Source: Candidatus Delongbacteria bacterium
GTDB taxonomy: Bacteria; CAIWAD01
Reading direction: 5' to 3'
Length of the DNA stretch: 64,000 nt
Assembly: GCA_041675285.1 (NCBI GenBank)
Contig: JBAYTZ010000013.1
Coordinates: 1 to 64,000, forward strand
The notes beneath the pieces were generated by a model. The model saw nothing but the letters and a program-made list of their open reading frames with translations, searched no databases and had not been told where the DNA came from. Positions within the stretch are counted from its first letter, which is position 1. Every line of letters begins with the position of its first letter. Of this stretch, positions 19,501-27,104 are shown in pieces. The position numbers and the translations under genes are program-made.

Positions 19501-20642
19501 CCTGGGCGGGCTTGAAGGTGGTGGGACGCCTGCTGGGCGGCGTCTGGCGGCGGGCGGGCGTGGGCACCTCGCTGCTGGAGCCCCTGGACATCCGCTTCGG
19601 GCGCGACGCCAGCCGGACGGATCCGGCCATGGCCATCTACCCTTGGACTCCCGTGGGCCAGCGCCACGCCGGACTGGGCTACCAGCTGGGCCTGGATCCG
19701 GACACCGGGCTGGACACGCTGCGCGTGAGCACCGGCGTGTTCACCACCACGCGCAATTTCGGCTTCAACTACAGCCTGGGCACGCGCGTCAACCTGCACA
19801 AGGAGCTGCCCGTGCGGCTGGGCTACGAGTTCAGCTTCTCTCAGCAGTTCAGCGACGAGCGCGAGACCTCGCGCTCCGAGAACCAGACCGGGTTCTACGT
19901 GTTCGAGAACGACCCGCTGCTGGGCAAGGGCACGCGCGAGGAGGGCGACCTGGTGGCGGGCAACCCGGGGCTGAAGAGCCTGCCCAACTACAGCTTCTCC
20001 CTGCGCAAGCTGAACCGCCTGCCCTTCCTCTCCAAGCCTTTCAAGGAGCTCAACCTCACCCACGACTACAAAGGCAAGCAGGAGACCAGCTACTCGCGCG
20101 TCGGCGTGGAGGGCATGTCCCGCAGCGGCCTGCGCTACACGCGGGACTTCTCGCCGCTGGCCGGGCTGGACTTCCAGCTGGACAAGGGTTGGGGCGGCTC
20201 CGCCACCTACAAGCACACGCGGGCCCTGACCATCAACGCGCCGGATGCCGCCACGCGCTCGGTGACCCTGAAGCAGAACCGCGGCTGGGTGCTCTCGGCT
20301 CAGAAGGCGCTGAAGAACGGCTTCAAACTGCCGGGCTTCAAGCAGCGCTTCAAGAACGACACCACGCTCAAGCTCACCTATGACTACAACGTGGATCTGG
20401 AACTGAAGTCCACCCGCGGCACGGTGACCGAGGAGGAGGTGGCGCGCGAGGTGCTGGTCTGGAACACCCCGCTGGAGAAGCGCAACTGGGGCCTGACCCT
20501 GTCCACGGACTACGCCTTCTCGCGCAACGTCAAGGGCGGCGGCAGCCTGAAGTACGGCGTGGAGCGCTCCAGCCAGGCCAACGGCAAGAAGAAGTACCTG
20601 GAGTTCCAGCTCACCTGCCGCATCGAGGTCCGCAGCAAATGA
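13566..20642 (+). CDS. sprA: SprA, type IX secretion outer-membrane translocon
   Basis: This is a 2,358-aa protein, close to the roughly 2,400 aa of Bacteroidota SprA, which forms the giant beta-barrel through which T9SS cargo crosses the outer membrane. A hydrophobic signal region lies at residues about 30-45. Diagnostic blocks include VKIGEKVDVHIDQNTER-like and EPEEIIEKIEAGNISLALPS near the N-terminus, then long runs of alternating beta strands. An unusual Ala/Pro/Gln-rich insert occupies about residues 1780-1980 (encoded near 18930-19500). The start is uncertain: GTG at 13566 or TTG at 13617, the latter giving a more typical signal peptide. Its stop overlaps the next start by four bases (ATGA). 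No other T9SS genes are visible. Confidence 0.9.
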   Translation: MRRTVGAESRAATEAELLNHPRHSRLAAPLLPVWFLLCLLLLGVRAGEASGYGLSSRQLLHPPDPNRPEPRRSAREDFTLPLLPRELPLEFQVDTLGLNLVYQALGKDGRLLGTRLLPLDQELLTRVGAGNSRSLRQGLADNALKPATAGKDHIEIDIPFKVKSKTFRRIFGSGRIGLNVHGNINLKGTYRSEKNESESASSFANNQNDFRLDQEQQFTVVGKIGEKVDVHIDQNTERNFDFENNLSITYTGEPEEIIEKIEAGNISLALPSTKYVQFNDRSGGLFGLKMINRFGPLRLTGIASTEKNESKQQTFTGQTSDQTRELGPGQHETGYFYVNEYFRHQARVFEATTWNYISDPRFEIDAFQLYEFTTSDQGNDLTLIDPSGRVVASNYRMMVRNESDPNPPFTLDKQRGILRLNSIQPGKYYAMSYTMRNAQALRDWFADYGQDSTVIFTGTMDAARENPVVVIFPLHFSPSSKPWWDLQLRNVFNLGSTEMDPTKFEMSIGKVVSGSSNQINQGADNYLSVLYLDVWDLQRSAQGNDLKVDERWIESKTGNVWFPSPLPFAADDDPAGWVLHRQAGNSALKNSLAEAGYPFADLYDGYVRAPNRLDPALNTFTRVAGFADAEMDTLYDLRGSYYSQSPDPKWQELNQRYRLSSSAKVGTEVISLGWNVTNVVVTANGKRLAVNSDYTLDEQAGLIRITNPAYTKEDQKIQVSYETPQLFQLRKKTFAGVTAELELWDNGKDISKLGAAYIYFNEESAERKVRLGNEPIKNSVLDLNARLVFSPRLMTSWMDALPFIEAEAPSRLTFETEYAVVMPDPNPSNNPDTGDNHGVAYVDDFESSKQEIPLSLSHTQWGLSSLPEQELLGLRGWMGWVNPATKVPSREIWPNYDESNQEGVSNEVRVLRVDYAPFLLASQAASGSDQTLGGEPLSRDLSWGGLYYDFRNAYDDLSRKKFIELTLLLQGDLSGRLNLDLGVVSEDVIPNGSLQKEDSNNDNILALEEDIGLDGRSGADPPWPLPDELFSWSGTPADQVTQLGAYGVTNVDNAFDWWDVDGDDYRDPAEPWSMDNWVRMDSAGEIVDKSHGSEGNSQDSDQYYPDSEDRNGNLSLDDLNNYFSYSVPLNPADARYDSYVSPIEGSNWIFIRIPLNDSDQRRVGSPRLDQINGLRLWFTGFHEPVTVTLAELNIVGTEWVKTTSEGDTTGFDVSVLNNFDNSEDYISPPGVSGNQDLVTGVEAREQSLVLELEDLPYGRTAWVSKTLDLPVNLSEYRELKMFAHGGSGKTAADSLAYLHAFGTDLLEYHLRLQSTPGNYYEYSKYLRPAWDPLNNMHVILAEITAIDQFTGAQRDHENPDKPIVLPDGGQVRVMGNPTITRITTMLLGVTNHGSAPARTQIWFNELRVSNVKKKTSRAMRADVTAAFSDVLSLNGNYEQQDADYHTVKERMPASPTFKENFSASADMDLGRLLPPSLGISAKLAVNTAQRLSVPKFYPNDDREVDLKNRPQLVETWSRAQGASLTLKKSNSTSEWIKQTLDKLTLGTDATNTVSRNTTVAADTTFTQNVRVGYSNSFRWTHTLKPLGFTKDWPLVGKAAALEIGYFPESFSANANTARRIQHTWRRDLTHNSLETYTLARSWNTAFKPLKTLSFTVQRSYDNNLRFRRNQARVPDLLPIVDPSYSQSVEFRPRLESWIQQDRTLHDGDHRISQSVNMNWGPKLVDWSTTSFSYASTYSWSRELADPARGVNLGNSGKFTAELKPDLGKLARKLMWMNDERFNAAKKEVADAATQRAARRTAKAAERKQAREEKAARKKGVTPAGETPAVPDDAAPPTGDEIQPALPDDAPAPTAPKLQRGQTKRPLEPPVDLNLPDPDLPQPTTPPVTQPAAEPATPTQTLPPQEPPAEPVRQTLQPLPGDSLLQALPDSLLGQLALADSLIRTAGTPPPAPALAGKDAPGAPATPDSLAADSTARRDSWAGLKVVGRLLGGVWRRAGVGTSLLEPLDIRFGRDASRTDPAMAIYPWTPVGQRHAGLGYQLGLDPDTGLDTLRVSTGVFTTTRNFGFNYSLGTRVNLHKELPVRLGYEFSFSQQFSDERETSRSENQTGFYVFENDPLLGKGTREEGDLVAGNPGLKSLPNYSFSLRKLNRLPFLSKPFKELNLTHDYKGKQETSYSRVGVEGMSRSGLRYTRDFSPLAGLDFQLDKGWGGSATYKHTRALTINAPDAATRSVTLKQNRGWVLSAQKALKNGFKLPGFKQRFKNDTTLKLTYDYNVDLELKSTRGTVTEEEVAREVLVWNTPLEKRNWGLTLSTDYAFSRNVKGGGSLKYGVERSSQANGKKKYLEFQLTCRIEVRSK

Positions 20643-21580
20643 GACGAATGGTGCCGGTCTGCCTGCTCTTGCTGGGGCTGTGTCTGCCGGCCGCGGGTCC
20701 GGCGGCGCCCGTGGCGTGTTTTTCGGGAGCCAGGGCCTACCAGCAGCTGAAGGATTTCTGCGCGCTGGGGGCGCGCGTCCCGGGTTCGCCCACCGCGCGC
20801 AAGGCCGGCGACTGGCTGCTCACGAAGCTCAAGGCATTGGGCGACGAGGCCTGGGAACAGCCCTTCAACCACAAAGTCCGGGCGAGCCATCCGCTGGCCC
20901 GGTGCGACAAGACCCTGAGCACCACCGGGCTGCGCATGCGCAACCTGGTCTGCCGCTTCCGCCCGCGGGAGACCCGGCGCCTGCTGCTGGCCGCGCACTG
21001 GGACAGCCGGCCCTTCGCCGACATGGATCCCGTCAAGGCCAACCGCGTCAAGCCCGTGCTGGGCGCCAACGACGCCGCCAGCGGCGTGGTCGTCCTGCTG
21101 GAGCTGGCCCGCTGCCTGAAAGCCCAGCCACCCGGGATGGGCGTGGACATCGTGCTGTTCGACGGCGAGGACTTCGGCGAGCAGGGCCATCTGGACGAGT
21201 ACTTCCTGGGCTCGCGCTTCTACGCCCGCAACCTGGGCCGGCCGCGGCCGGAGGCGGGGATCCTGCTGGACATGGTGGGCGACAAGAATCTGCGCCTGCC
21301 GCTGGAGCCCTTCAGCCGCCAGGCCGCGCCGGATCTGCAGGACCGGGTCTGGGACCTGGCGGAGGGCCTGGGACTGGGTCACATCTTTGTGCGCGAGAGC
21401 GGTCCGGCCGTGCAGGACGACCACCTGCCGCTCATTGAGCGCGGCGTGCCGATGATCGACATCATCGACTTCGACTACCCGCAGTGGCACACGCTGCAGG
21501 ACACGCCCGCCGCCTGCTCGCCCGCCAGCCTGGAGGCCGTGGGCCGCGTGCTGGAGACGCTGATCCGCGAAGGGTTGTAG
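20639..21580 (+). CDS. M28-family glutaminyl cyclase-like protein
   Basis: This encodes 313 aa with a signal peptide at residues 1-23. Single-zinc M28/glutaminyl cyclase ligands are visible: AAHWDSRPFA, GANDAASGV, FDGEDFGE, DMVGD and the final histidine in YPQWHTLQDTP. The WDSRPFAD and DFDYPQWH segments resemble glutaminyl-peptide cyclotransferases more than aminopeptidases. The expected reaction is cyclisation of N-terminal glutamine to pyroglutamate on exported proteins. It overlaps the sprA stop by four bases and so is translationally coupled to the translocon, which fits the known abundance of N-terminal glutamine in T9SS-organism exports. Aminopeptidase activity cannot be excluded. Confidence 0.85.
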   Translation: MRRMVPVCLLLLGLCLPAAGPAAPVACFSGARAYQQLKDFCALGARVPGSPTARKAGDWLLTKLKALGDEAWEQPFNHKVRASHPLARCDKTLSTTGLRMRNLVCRFRPRETRRLLLAAHWDSRPFADMDPVKANRVKPVLGANDAASGVVVLLELARCLKAQPPGMGVDIVLFDGEDFGEQGHLDEYFLGSRFYARNLGRPRPEAGILLDMVGDKNLRLPLEPFSRQAAPDLQDRVWDLAEGLGLGHIFVRESGPAVQDDHLPLIERGVPMIDIIDFDYPQWHTLQDTPAACSPASLEAVGRVLETLIREGL

Positions 21581-21616
21581 AGGGGGCCCGGCGCCGCCGA
21601 ACTAACAGGAGACACT

Positions 21617-22492
21617 GTGAGCTGGAAAGTGATTCTCACCGTTGATGATGGCGTGCGCGACGCGGCGGCGGGGTTCCTGTTCGATCTGGGGGCCCAGGGC
21701 GTGGAGGAACGCGAGGACGGTCTGCTGGGCTGGTTCGGCCCCGAGGCCCGGCCGGACGAGCTGCAGGCCGCGGGCGAGTCCTACCTGCGCGCGCTGGCCG
21801 AGCTGCCCGGACACGCCGAGGCCTGGACGGTGCGGGTGGAAAACCAGGTGGACGAGGACTGGCAGGCGGCCTGGAAGGCCCAGTGGCGCCAGCAGCACGT
21901 CGGCCGGCGCCTGAGCATCTGCCCCAGCTGGATCGAGCCGGAGGAAACGGACACCCGTCACGTGTTGCGGCTGGATCCGGGCAACGCCTTCGGCACCGGC
22001 ACCCACGAGAGCACGCGTCTGCTGCTGGAGTGGCTGGACGAGCTGGACGGCCAACTGGCGGGCTGGAACGTGCTGGACGCCGGCTGCGGGACGGGCATCC
22101 TGGCGCTGGCGGCGCTCAAACTGGGGGCGGCCTTCGCGCTGGGGCTGGACATCGAAGCCGAGGCCGTGGAGAACGCCCGGGAGAACGCCCGGGTCAACGA
22201 CTGCCGCACGCGCAGCTTTTTCCGGCTGGGCGACCCGCGGGAGCTGGGCGCCGAGTACCGCTTCGATCTGGTGCTGGCCAACATCCAGCGCAGCGTGATC
22301 GAGGAGATCTTCCCCGACCTGCTGCGCGTGCTGAAACCCGGCGGCCGCCTGCTGATGGCCGGCCTGCTGGAGAGCGAGGAGGACGCCATCCGCGCGCTGG
22401 CGGCGGAGTGGAAGCTGGCCCCGCCCGACCTGCGCCGCGCCGGCGAGTGGATCGCCCTGGGCGTGGTGCGCAGCCCGGATTGCGAGCTCTAG
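21617..22492 (+). CDS. prmA: Ribosomal protein L11 methyltransferase
   Basis: This SAM-dependent enzyme trimethylates ribosomal protein L11. It is 291 aa, standard length. A substrate-recognition domain (1-95) is followed by the methyltransferase domain: GNAFGTGTHEST, the SAM-binding DAGCGTGILALAA near residue 156, and ANIQRSVIEEI in place of the NPPY-like motif. The start is GTG at 21617 with AGGAGA upstream. The next gene begins directly after its stop codon. Confidence 0.95.
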   Translation: MSWKVILTVDDGVRDAAAGFLFDLGAQGVEEREDGLLGWFGPEARPDELQAAGESYLRALAELPGHAEAWTVRVENQVDEDWQAAWKAQWRQQHVGRRLSICPSWIEPEETDTRHVLRLDPGNAFGTGTHESTRLLLEWLDELDGQLAGWNVLDAGCGTGILALAALKLGAAFALGLDIEAEAVENARENARVNDCRTRSFFRLGDPRELGAEYRFDLVLANIQRSVIEEIFPDLLRVLKPGGRLLMAGLLESEEDAIRALAAEWKLAPPDLRRAGEWIALGVVRSPDCEL

Positions 22493-23440
22493 ATGCGGGC
22501 GCTGGTCATCCATCTGGGAGAGGGGTCCACCCACATCCTGCTGGCCAGTACGCGCCGGCAGGATCTGGAGGCGGCGCCCACACCCCGGACCTTCCTGTTC
22601 GAGTCCCGCCCCCCGCAGGAGGAGGAGCACCACAACCGGCTCTTCGTCATGCACGACGAGCAGATCCGCAACGGCGCCGACCTCAGTCTGCGCTATCTGG
22701 GGCACCTCCAGGACGAGCTGCGGGTCAGCATGCTGCGCCAGGCCGCCGAGACCTTGGACCACTTCCGCAGCCTGGCGGAGGTGGTCACCGTGGCCGTCTC
22801 CGCCAGTCTGCTGACCTCGCCGCGCCGGCCGGCGGAGGATCCGCTGGTGGCGGATTTCCAGCAACAGCTGGGCGTGGATCTGCACGTGCTGACGCCCCAG
22901 GACGAGGGGCTGTGGATGCTGCGCGGCGTGCGCGGCATCTATCCGTCCGGCGAGCTGGCCTGCGTGGCGCCGGGCTTCTGGCGCTCGCTGGGCGTCTGGG
23001 AGGAGCCGGGCCGCGTGCCGCGTCTGCTGGACTGGGAGGCGGGCACCAGCCGCATGCCCGAGGGCCTGGACCAGGGCGGCGAGCGCCTCTTCCCCGGCTT
23101 CCGCGCGCCGCCCGGCCAGCCGCTGTTCATCAGCGGCGAGCATGCCTGGCTGCTGGGCGCCCTGCAGCTGGGGCTGACCTTCCACGACCTGGACCTGCTG
23201 GACGAGGCGGAGTGGGATGCCGCCGGCCTGCGCAAGCTGGAAGAGCTGCTGGCGGGCTTGAGCGTGCCCGAGCGCAACCTGATTCCCATGGTGGGCCAGC
23301 ACGGCGACAGCCTGCTGGAGGCGCTGCGGCTCTGCCGGCGCCTGCTGGCGGAAAGCGGCGGCACGCGCGTGCGCGTCTGCAGCCGCGGCCTGACCCACGG
23401 GCTGGCCTCGCACCTCTTCTACGAAGGCCGCCGAAGCTGA
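22493..23440 (+). CDS. Degenerate Ppx/GppA-like (ASKHA fold) protein
   Basis: This encodes 315 aa, starting immediately after the prmA TAG. The layout follows exopolyphosphatase/ppGpp phosphatase domains: LRYLGHLQDEL and VVTVAVSASLL (parallel to the avATsAlR region), LTPQDEGLWMLRGV (parallel to the eEA...GV region), and near the C-terminus SVPERNLIPM...GGTRVRVCSRGLTHGL (parallel to the RaxvIpgG...GLReG segment). The glycine-rich phosphate-binding loop (DxGGGS) and the N-terminal DxGS are missing or eroded (HLGEGST), so enzymatic activity is doubtful. A regulatory or scaffolding role is possible. Fold assignment is my inference from motif order. Confidence 0.6.
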   Translation: MRALVIHLGEGSTHILLASTRRQDLEAAPTPRTFLFESRPPQEEEHHNRLFVMHDEQIRNGADLSLRYLGHLQDELRVSMLRQAAETLDHFRSLAEVVTVAVSASLLTSPRRPAEDPLVADFQQQLGVDLHVLTPQDEGLWMLRGVRGIYPSGELACVAPGFWRSLGVWEEPGRVPRLLDWEAGTSRMPEGLDQGGERLFPGFRAPPGQPLFISGEHAWLLGALQLGLTFHDLDLLDEAEWDAAGLRKLEELLAGLSVPERNLIPMVGQHGDSLLEALRLCRRLLAESGGTRVRVCSRGLTHGLASHLFYEGRRS

Positions 23441-23527
23441 CAGATGGCCGGGGTCTCCCCTCTCCCCTGTTCAATTCGTATCATGGTCAACGTTTTCACC
23501 ACGCGCACCAAGCCGTGAAGGGGAGTT

Positions 23528-23800
23528 ATGCCGACCTACGAATACCGCTGCCTGGGCTGCGGACACGAGCTGGATGCCTTTCAGTCCATGAAGGACGCGC
23601 CCTTGACCCTCTGCCCGGCCTGCGGCGCCGAGCGTCTGCAGCGCCAGATTTCCCGGGGCACGGGCATGATCTTCAAGGGGTCGGGCTTCTACGAGACCGA
23701 CTACCGGCGCAAGAAGGGTCCGGCGGAATGCCCCGTCGAGTCCGCGGAGAGCAAGCCTTCCGGGTGCGCGGGCGGTTGCGCCTGTCACGGGGGCAAATAG
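23528..23800 (+). CDS. FmdB-type zinc ribbon protein
   Basis: This 90-aa protein begins MPTYEYRCLGCGHELD and continues with a CPACG pair, giving the CxxC...CxxC zinc ribbon of the FmdB regulatory family; a short linker and a cysteine-rich tail (CAGGCACHGGK) follow. GAAGGGGAG sits at a good distance before the ATG. Its exact role in most bacteria is unknown; it is often found near methyltransferases or amidases. Confidence 0.9.
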   Translation: MPTYEYRCLGCGHELDAFQSMKDAPLTLCPACGAERLQRQISRGTGMIFKGSGFYETDYRRKKGPAECPVESAESKPSGCAGGCACHGGK

Positions 23801-23870
23801 GCCGCCAGTTGTCCAGCGAGGTTGCCAGACTTTCCTGGATGCCCTGATTTCGGCTTCCTCGGCCAGGAAC

Positions 23871-24797
23871 TTGAATCACCATTCTCTGTTTAGCCGCGCG
23901 CTCCCCAACGCCTTTGGGCGGGTGGGGGGAGGTGGGAGGGCGCACCTGTTCACGAAAGAGAATCCCTCCAGCGCCACCACCCCGGACGCGTCTCCCCCAT
24001 CCCCGGCGGCGGATCCCGGCCGCCACGGCCACGAACTCTACAGCCACGCCGAACTCTACGACATCGCCTACGACTGGGACGTGACGCGCGAACTCCAGTT
24101 CGTCCTCACCTGCATGGAGTTCTACGGCCCGGGCGAACCCGCGCGCATCCTCGAACCCGCCTGCGGCACCGGGCGCAACCTGGTCTGCCTGGGCCACATG
24201 GGCCTCGAGGCCGTGGGCTACGACGTGAACCGGGAGACCCTGGCCTTCGCCACCCGCCGCTTGGCGGAGGAAGGCCTGGAGGAGCGCTGCCGCGCCCTGC
24301 CTGGCGACATGCGCGACTTCCGGCTGGAAGAGCGCTTCGACGGCGCCTACACGGCCATCAACTCCTTCCGCTACCTGATCGCCGACGCGGAGGTCCGCGA
24401 CCACCTGCAAGCCGTGGCCGCCATGCTGGTGAAGGGCGGCGTCTACGTGGTGGACCTGAGCTACGCCATGCCGCCGCGCCGGCGGCCACGGACCATCCGC
24501 TGGAGCGCCGGGCGTGACCCGGTGCAGCTGCAGGTGGTCTGGCGCACGCGCGAGGATCTCAAGGCCGGTCTGTCCCACGAGACTTGCACGCTGGAAGTGG
24601 AGTCCCCCGAGCCGCGCATCATCGAAACCCGGCACACCACGCGGCTCTGGCAGCCCGCGGAGTTCCGTCAGCTGGTGGAGGGCTGCGGCTTCCGGCTGGA
24701 CGCCATCTACGACGCCGGCTTCCAGCATTTACCGGACCATCCCCCGCCCCACGGCGGGCTGGACAATCTCTATCACGTGCTGGTGAAGGAGCGCTGA
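23871..24797 (+). CDS. Class I SAM-dependent methyltransferase
   Basis: This encodes up to 308 aa. The SAM-binding motif ILEPACGTGRNL lies near residue 95, followed by GYDVNRETL and DMRDFRL, typical of small-molecule or protein methyltransferases of the Methyltransf_25/11 type. The first 50 residues are low complexity, and the start is uncertain (TTG at 23871 or GTG at 23922). The substrate cannot be inferred. It ends 54 bp before the ABC transporter operon. Confidence 0.8.
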   Translation: MNHHSLFSRALPNAFGRVGGGGRAHLFTKENPSSATTPDASPPSPAADPGRHGHELYSHAELYDIAYDWDVTRELQFVLTCMEFYGPGEPARILEPACGTGRNLVCLGHMGLEAVGYDVNRETLAFATRRLAEEGLEERCRALPGDMRDFRLEERFDGAYTAINSFRYLIADAEVRDHLQAVAAMLVKGGVYVVDLSYAMPPRRRPRTIRWSAGRDPVQLQVVWRTREDLKAGLSHETCTLEVESPEPRIIETRHTTRLWQPAEFRQLVEGCGFRLDAIYDAGFQHLPDHPPPHGGLDNLYHVLVKER

Positions 24798-24850
24798 ACG
24801 CTACATTGCCGGCCGGGAAAGCACGCGTCACCCTGAGACGAGAGCACGCC

Positions 24851-27091
24851 ATGAAGCGACTGTGTTGGTTGATTCCCCTGCTGCTGCTGGGGTGCGGGGA
24901 AGACCGGGACCACGTCACGGTCACCCTGTGGCACCAGATGGTCCCCGCCGAACGCGCCATCCTCGATCAGCTGGTGTTGGAATACGAGCACGCCCACCCG
25001 CAGATCCGCATCCGCGCCCTCTACAAGGAAACCGAAGAGCTGCGCAGCGGCTTCCAGGCCTCCGCCCTGGCGGGCAGCGGGCCGGAGCTGGTCTACGGAC
25101 CCTCCGACGTGATCGGTCCCTTCCAGACCATGGGCATCATCCGCGACATGACGCCCTGGCTGCCCGCGGCGGAGCAGGGCCAGTACGTGGAGGGGTCGTT
25201 GACCTGGCTGCCCAGCCGCGATCCGGGCCGCGCCGGGACACCCGAGCTGCTCCAGGTGGGCGACCGGATCGGCAACCACCTGGCCCTGGTCCTCAACGGC
25301 AACTACATCCCCCAGCCGCCGGCCACGGACCTGGACTTCATCCGCCTGGCCCAGGAGAACACGCTGGACCTGGACGGCGACGGGCGCATCGACCGTTACG
25401 GCATCGCCTGGAATTTCACCGAGCCCTTCTTCGTGATCCCCTTCCTCACCGGCTACGGCAGCTGGGTCTTCGACAAGGACGACCCCGGCCAGACCACGCC
25501 GGACCTGGACAATCCCGGCGCCGTGGCCGCCTACCGCTTCGTGCTGGACCTGCGCGACAAGTACAAGGTGATGCCCGCCTCCTGCGACTACGAAGACGCC
25601 GACGGCCTCTTCAAGGAGGGGCGCTCGGCGATGATCATCAACGGCGACTGGAGCTGGGGCGACTACCTGGCCCGGCCGGAACTCAAGGCCTACGTGGCGC
25701 CGCTGCCCATCGTGGCGGCCACCGGGCTGCCCATGGGGCCCATGGTGGCCACCAAGGGCTACTCGCTCAACGTCAACGCCGAAGGCCGGCAGGCCGACGA
25801 GGCCATGGCCGTGGTGCGCTTCCTCACCAGTCCGCCCGCTCAGCGCCGCTTCATGGCGGAGTTGAAAACCATTCCCTCGCGCGTCGAGCTGCTGAACGAT
25901 CCGCTGCTGGAGTCCGACGCCACCCTGCGGGCCAGCGTGGCCCAGATGCGCAACGGCCGCCCCATGCCCGTGGTGGCCGAGCTGCGCGCGGTCTGGGACG
26001 CCATGAAGCCGCGCTATCAGGCGCTGCTGGGCGGTTCCGAGACTCCCGAGCAGGCCGCCCGCGGCATGCAGGCGGACGCCCTGGTCCGCATCGCGACCAT
26101 GAACCAGGAACTGCAGCCCACGGCCTTCGTGCCGGTCTTCAAGACCCTGCTCTTCCTGGGGCTGGCGGGCCTGCTCTGGTGGCAGCGCAAGAGCTTCGGC
26201 CTGTTCGTGCGGGACTGGCGCCGGCACCGGCTGGCCTACGTCTTCGTGCTGCCCTCCTTCGTGGTCATCGCCGCCACCATCGTCTACCCCTTCTTCTACA
26301 ACATCATGCTCTCGCTCTCCAACATGAGCCTGCGGCACTTCCAGAGCTGGGAGATGATCGGTCTGCAGAACTACGCCCAGGTCTTCCAGGAGAGCGTCTT
26401 CTGGAGCGTGCTGCTCAAGACCATCATCTGGACCGTGGTGAACGTGGGCTTCCACGTGGTGCTGGGCGTCTTCCTGGCCATCGTGATCAACGGCCCGGTG
26501 GTGGGCAAGAGCCTCTACCGCGTGCTGCTGATCATCCCCTGGGCCGTGCCGTCCTACATCACGGCGCTCACCTGGCGCGGGATGTTCAACGCGGAGTACG
26601 GCGCGATCAACCTCATCGGCCACCAGCTCTTCAACCTGCCGATGATCGACTGGATGAAGGATCCCCTGGCGGCCTTCATCGCCTGCATCACGACCAACGT
26701 CTGGCTGGGCTTCCCCTTCATGATGGTGATCGCCCTGGGCGGCCTGCAGGCCATCCCCCAGGAGCTCTACGAGGCGGCCCGGGTGGACGGGGCCTCGCGC
26801 TGGACGCAGTTCCGCAAGATCACCCTGCCGCTGCTCAAGCCCGTGATGCTGCCCGCCGTGACCCTGGGCACCGTCTGGACCTTCAACCAGCTCAACGTGA
26901 TGTGGCTGGTCTCCAACGGCGGCGAGCCCAGCGACAAGACCCACATCCTGGTGAGCTACGTCTACAAGGCGGTGTTCAACCTCTACCAGTACGGCTACGG
27001 AGCGGCGCTCTCGATGGTGATCTTTTTCATCCTGCTGGCCTTCTCCATCACCTTCCTGAAGCGCACCAGCGCCACCAAAGCCGTCTACTAG
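24851..27091 (+). CDS. Fused sugar-binding lipoprotein and MalF-type ABC permease
   Basis: This is a single 746-aa chain. Residues 1-415 are an extracellular solute-binding domain of the maltose/sugar family, with lipobox LLLLGC at 10-15. A transmembrane segment at about 420-440 leads into a MalF-like permease (about 455-746) with six membrane spans and the EAA loop EAARVDGASRWTQFRKITLP near residue 640. In the usual system these are separate MalE and MalF proteins. Fusion would tether the receptor to its own channel, with the binding domain outside and the N-terminus lipidated or anchored. The start has an upstream GAGACGAGAG site. The partner permease follows 13 bp downstream; no ATPase gene is in the operon. 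Confidence 0.93.
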   Translation: MKRLCWLIPLLLLGCGEDRDHVTVTLWHQMVPAERAILDQLVLEYEHAHPQIRIRALYKETEELRSGFQASALAGSGPELVYGPSDVIGPFQTMGIIRDMTPWLPAAEQGQYVEGSLTWLPSRDPGRAGTPELLQVGDRIGNHLALVLNGNYIPQPPATDLDFIRLAQENTLDLDGDGRIDRYGIAWNFTEPFFVIPFLTGYGSWVFDKDDPGQTTPDLDNPGAVAAYRFVLDLRDKYKVMPASCDYEDADGLFKEGRSAMIINGDWSWGDYLARPELKAYVAPLPIVAATGLPMGPMVATKGYSLNVNAEGRQADEAMAVVRFLTSPPAQRRFMAELKTIPSRVELLNDPLLESDATLRASVAQMRNGRPMPVVAELRAVWDAMKPRYQALLGGSETPEQAARGMQADALVRIATMNQELQPTAFVPVFKTLLFLGLAGLLWWQRKSFGLFVRDWRRHRLAYVFVLPSFVVIAATIVYPFFYNIMLSLSNMSLRHFQSWEMIGLQNYAQVFQESVFWSVLLKTIIWTVVNVGFHVVLGVFLAIVINGPVVGKSLYRVLLIIPWAVPSYITALTWRGMFNAEYGAINLIGHQLFNLPMIDWMKDPLAAFIACITTNVWLGFPFMMVIALGGLQAIPQELYEAARVDGASRWTQFRKITLPLLKPVMLPAVTLGTVWTFNQLNVMWLVSNGGEPSDKTHILVSYVYKAVFNLYQYGYGAALSMVIFFILLAFSITFLKRTSATKAVY

Positions 27092-27104
27092 GCCCGGAGA
27101 CCGC

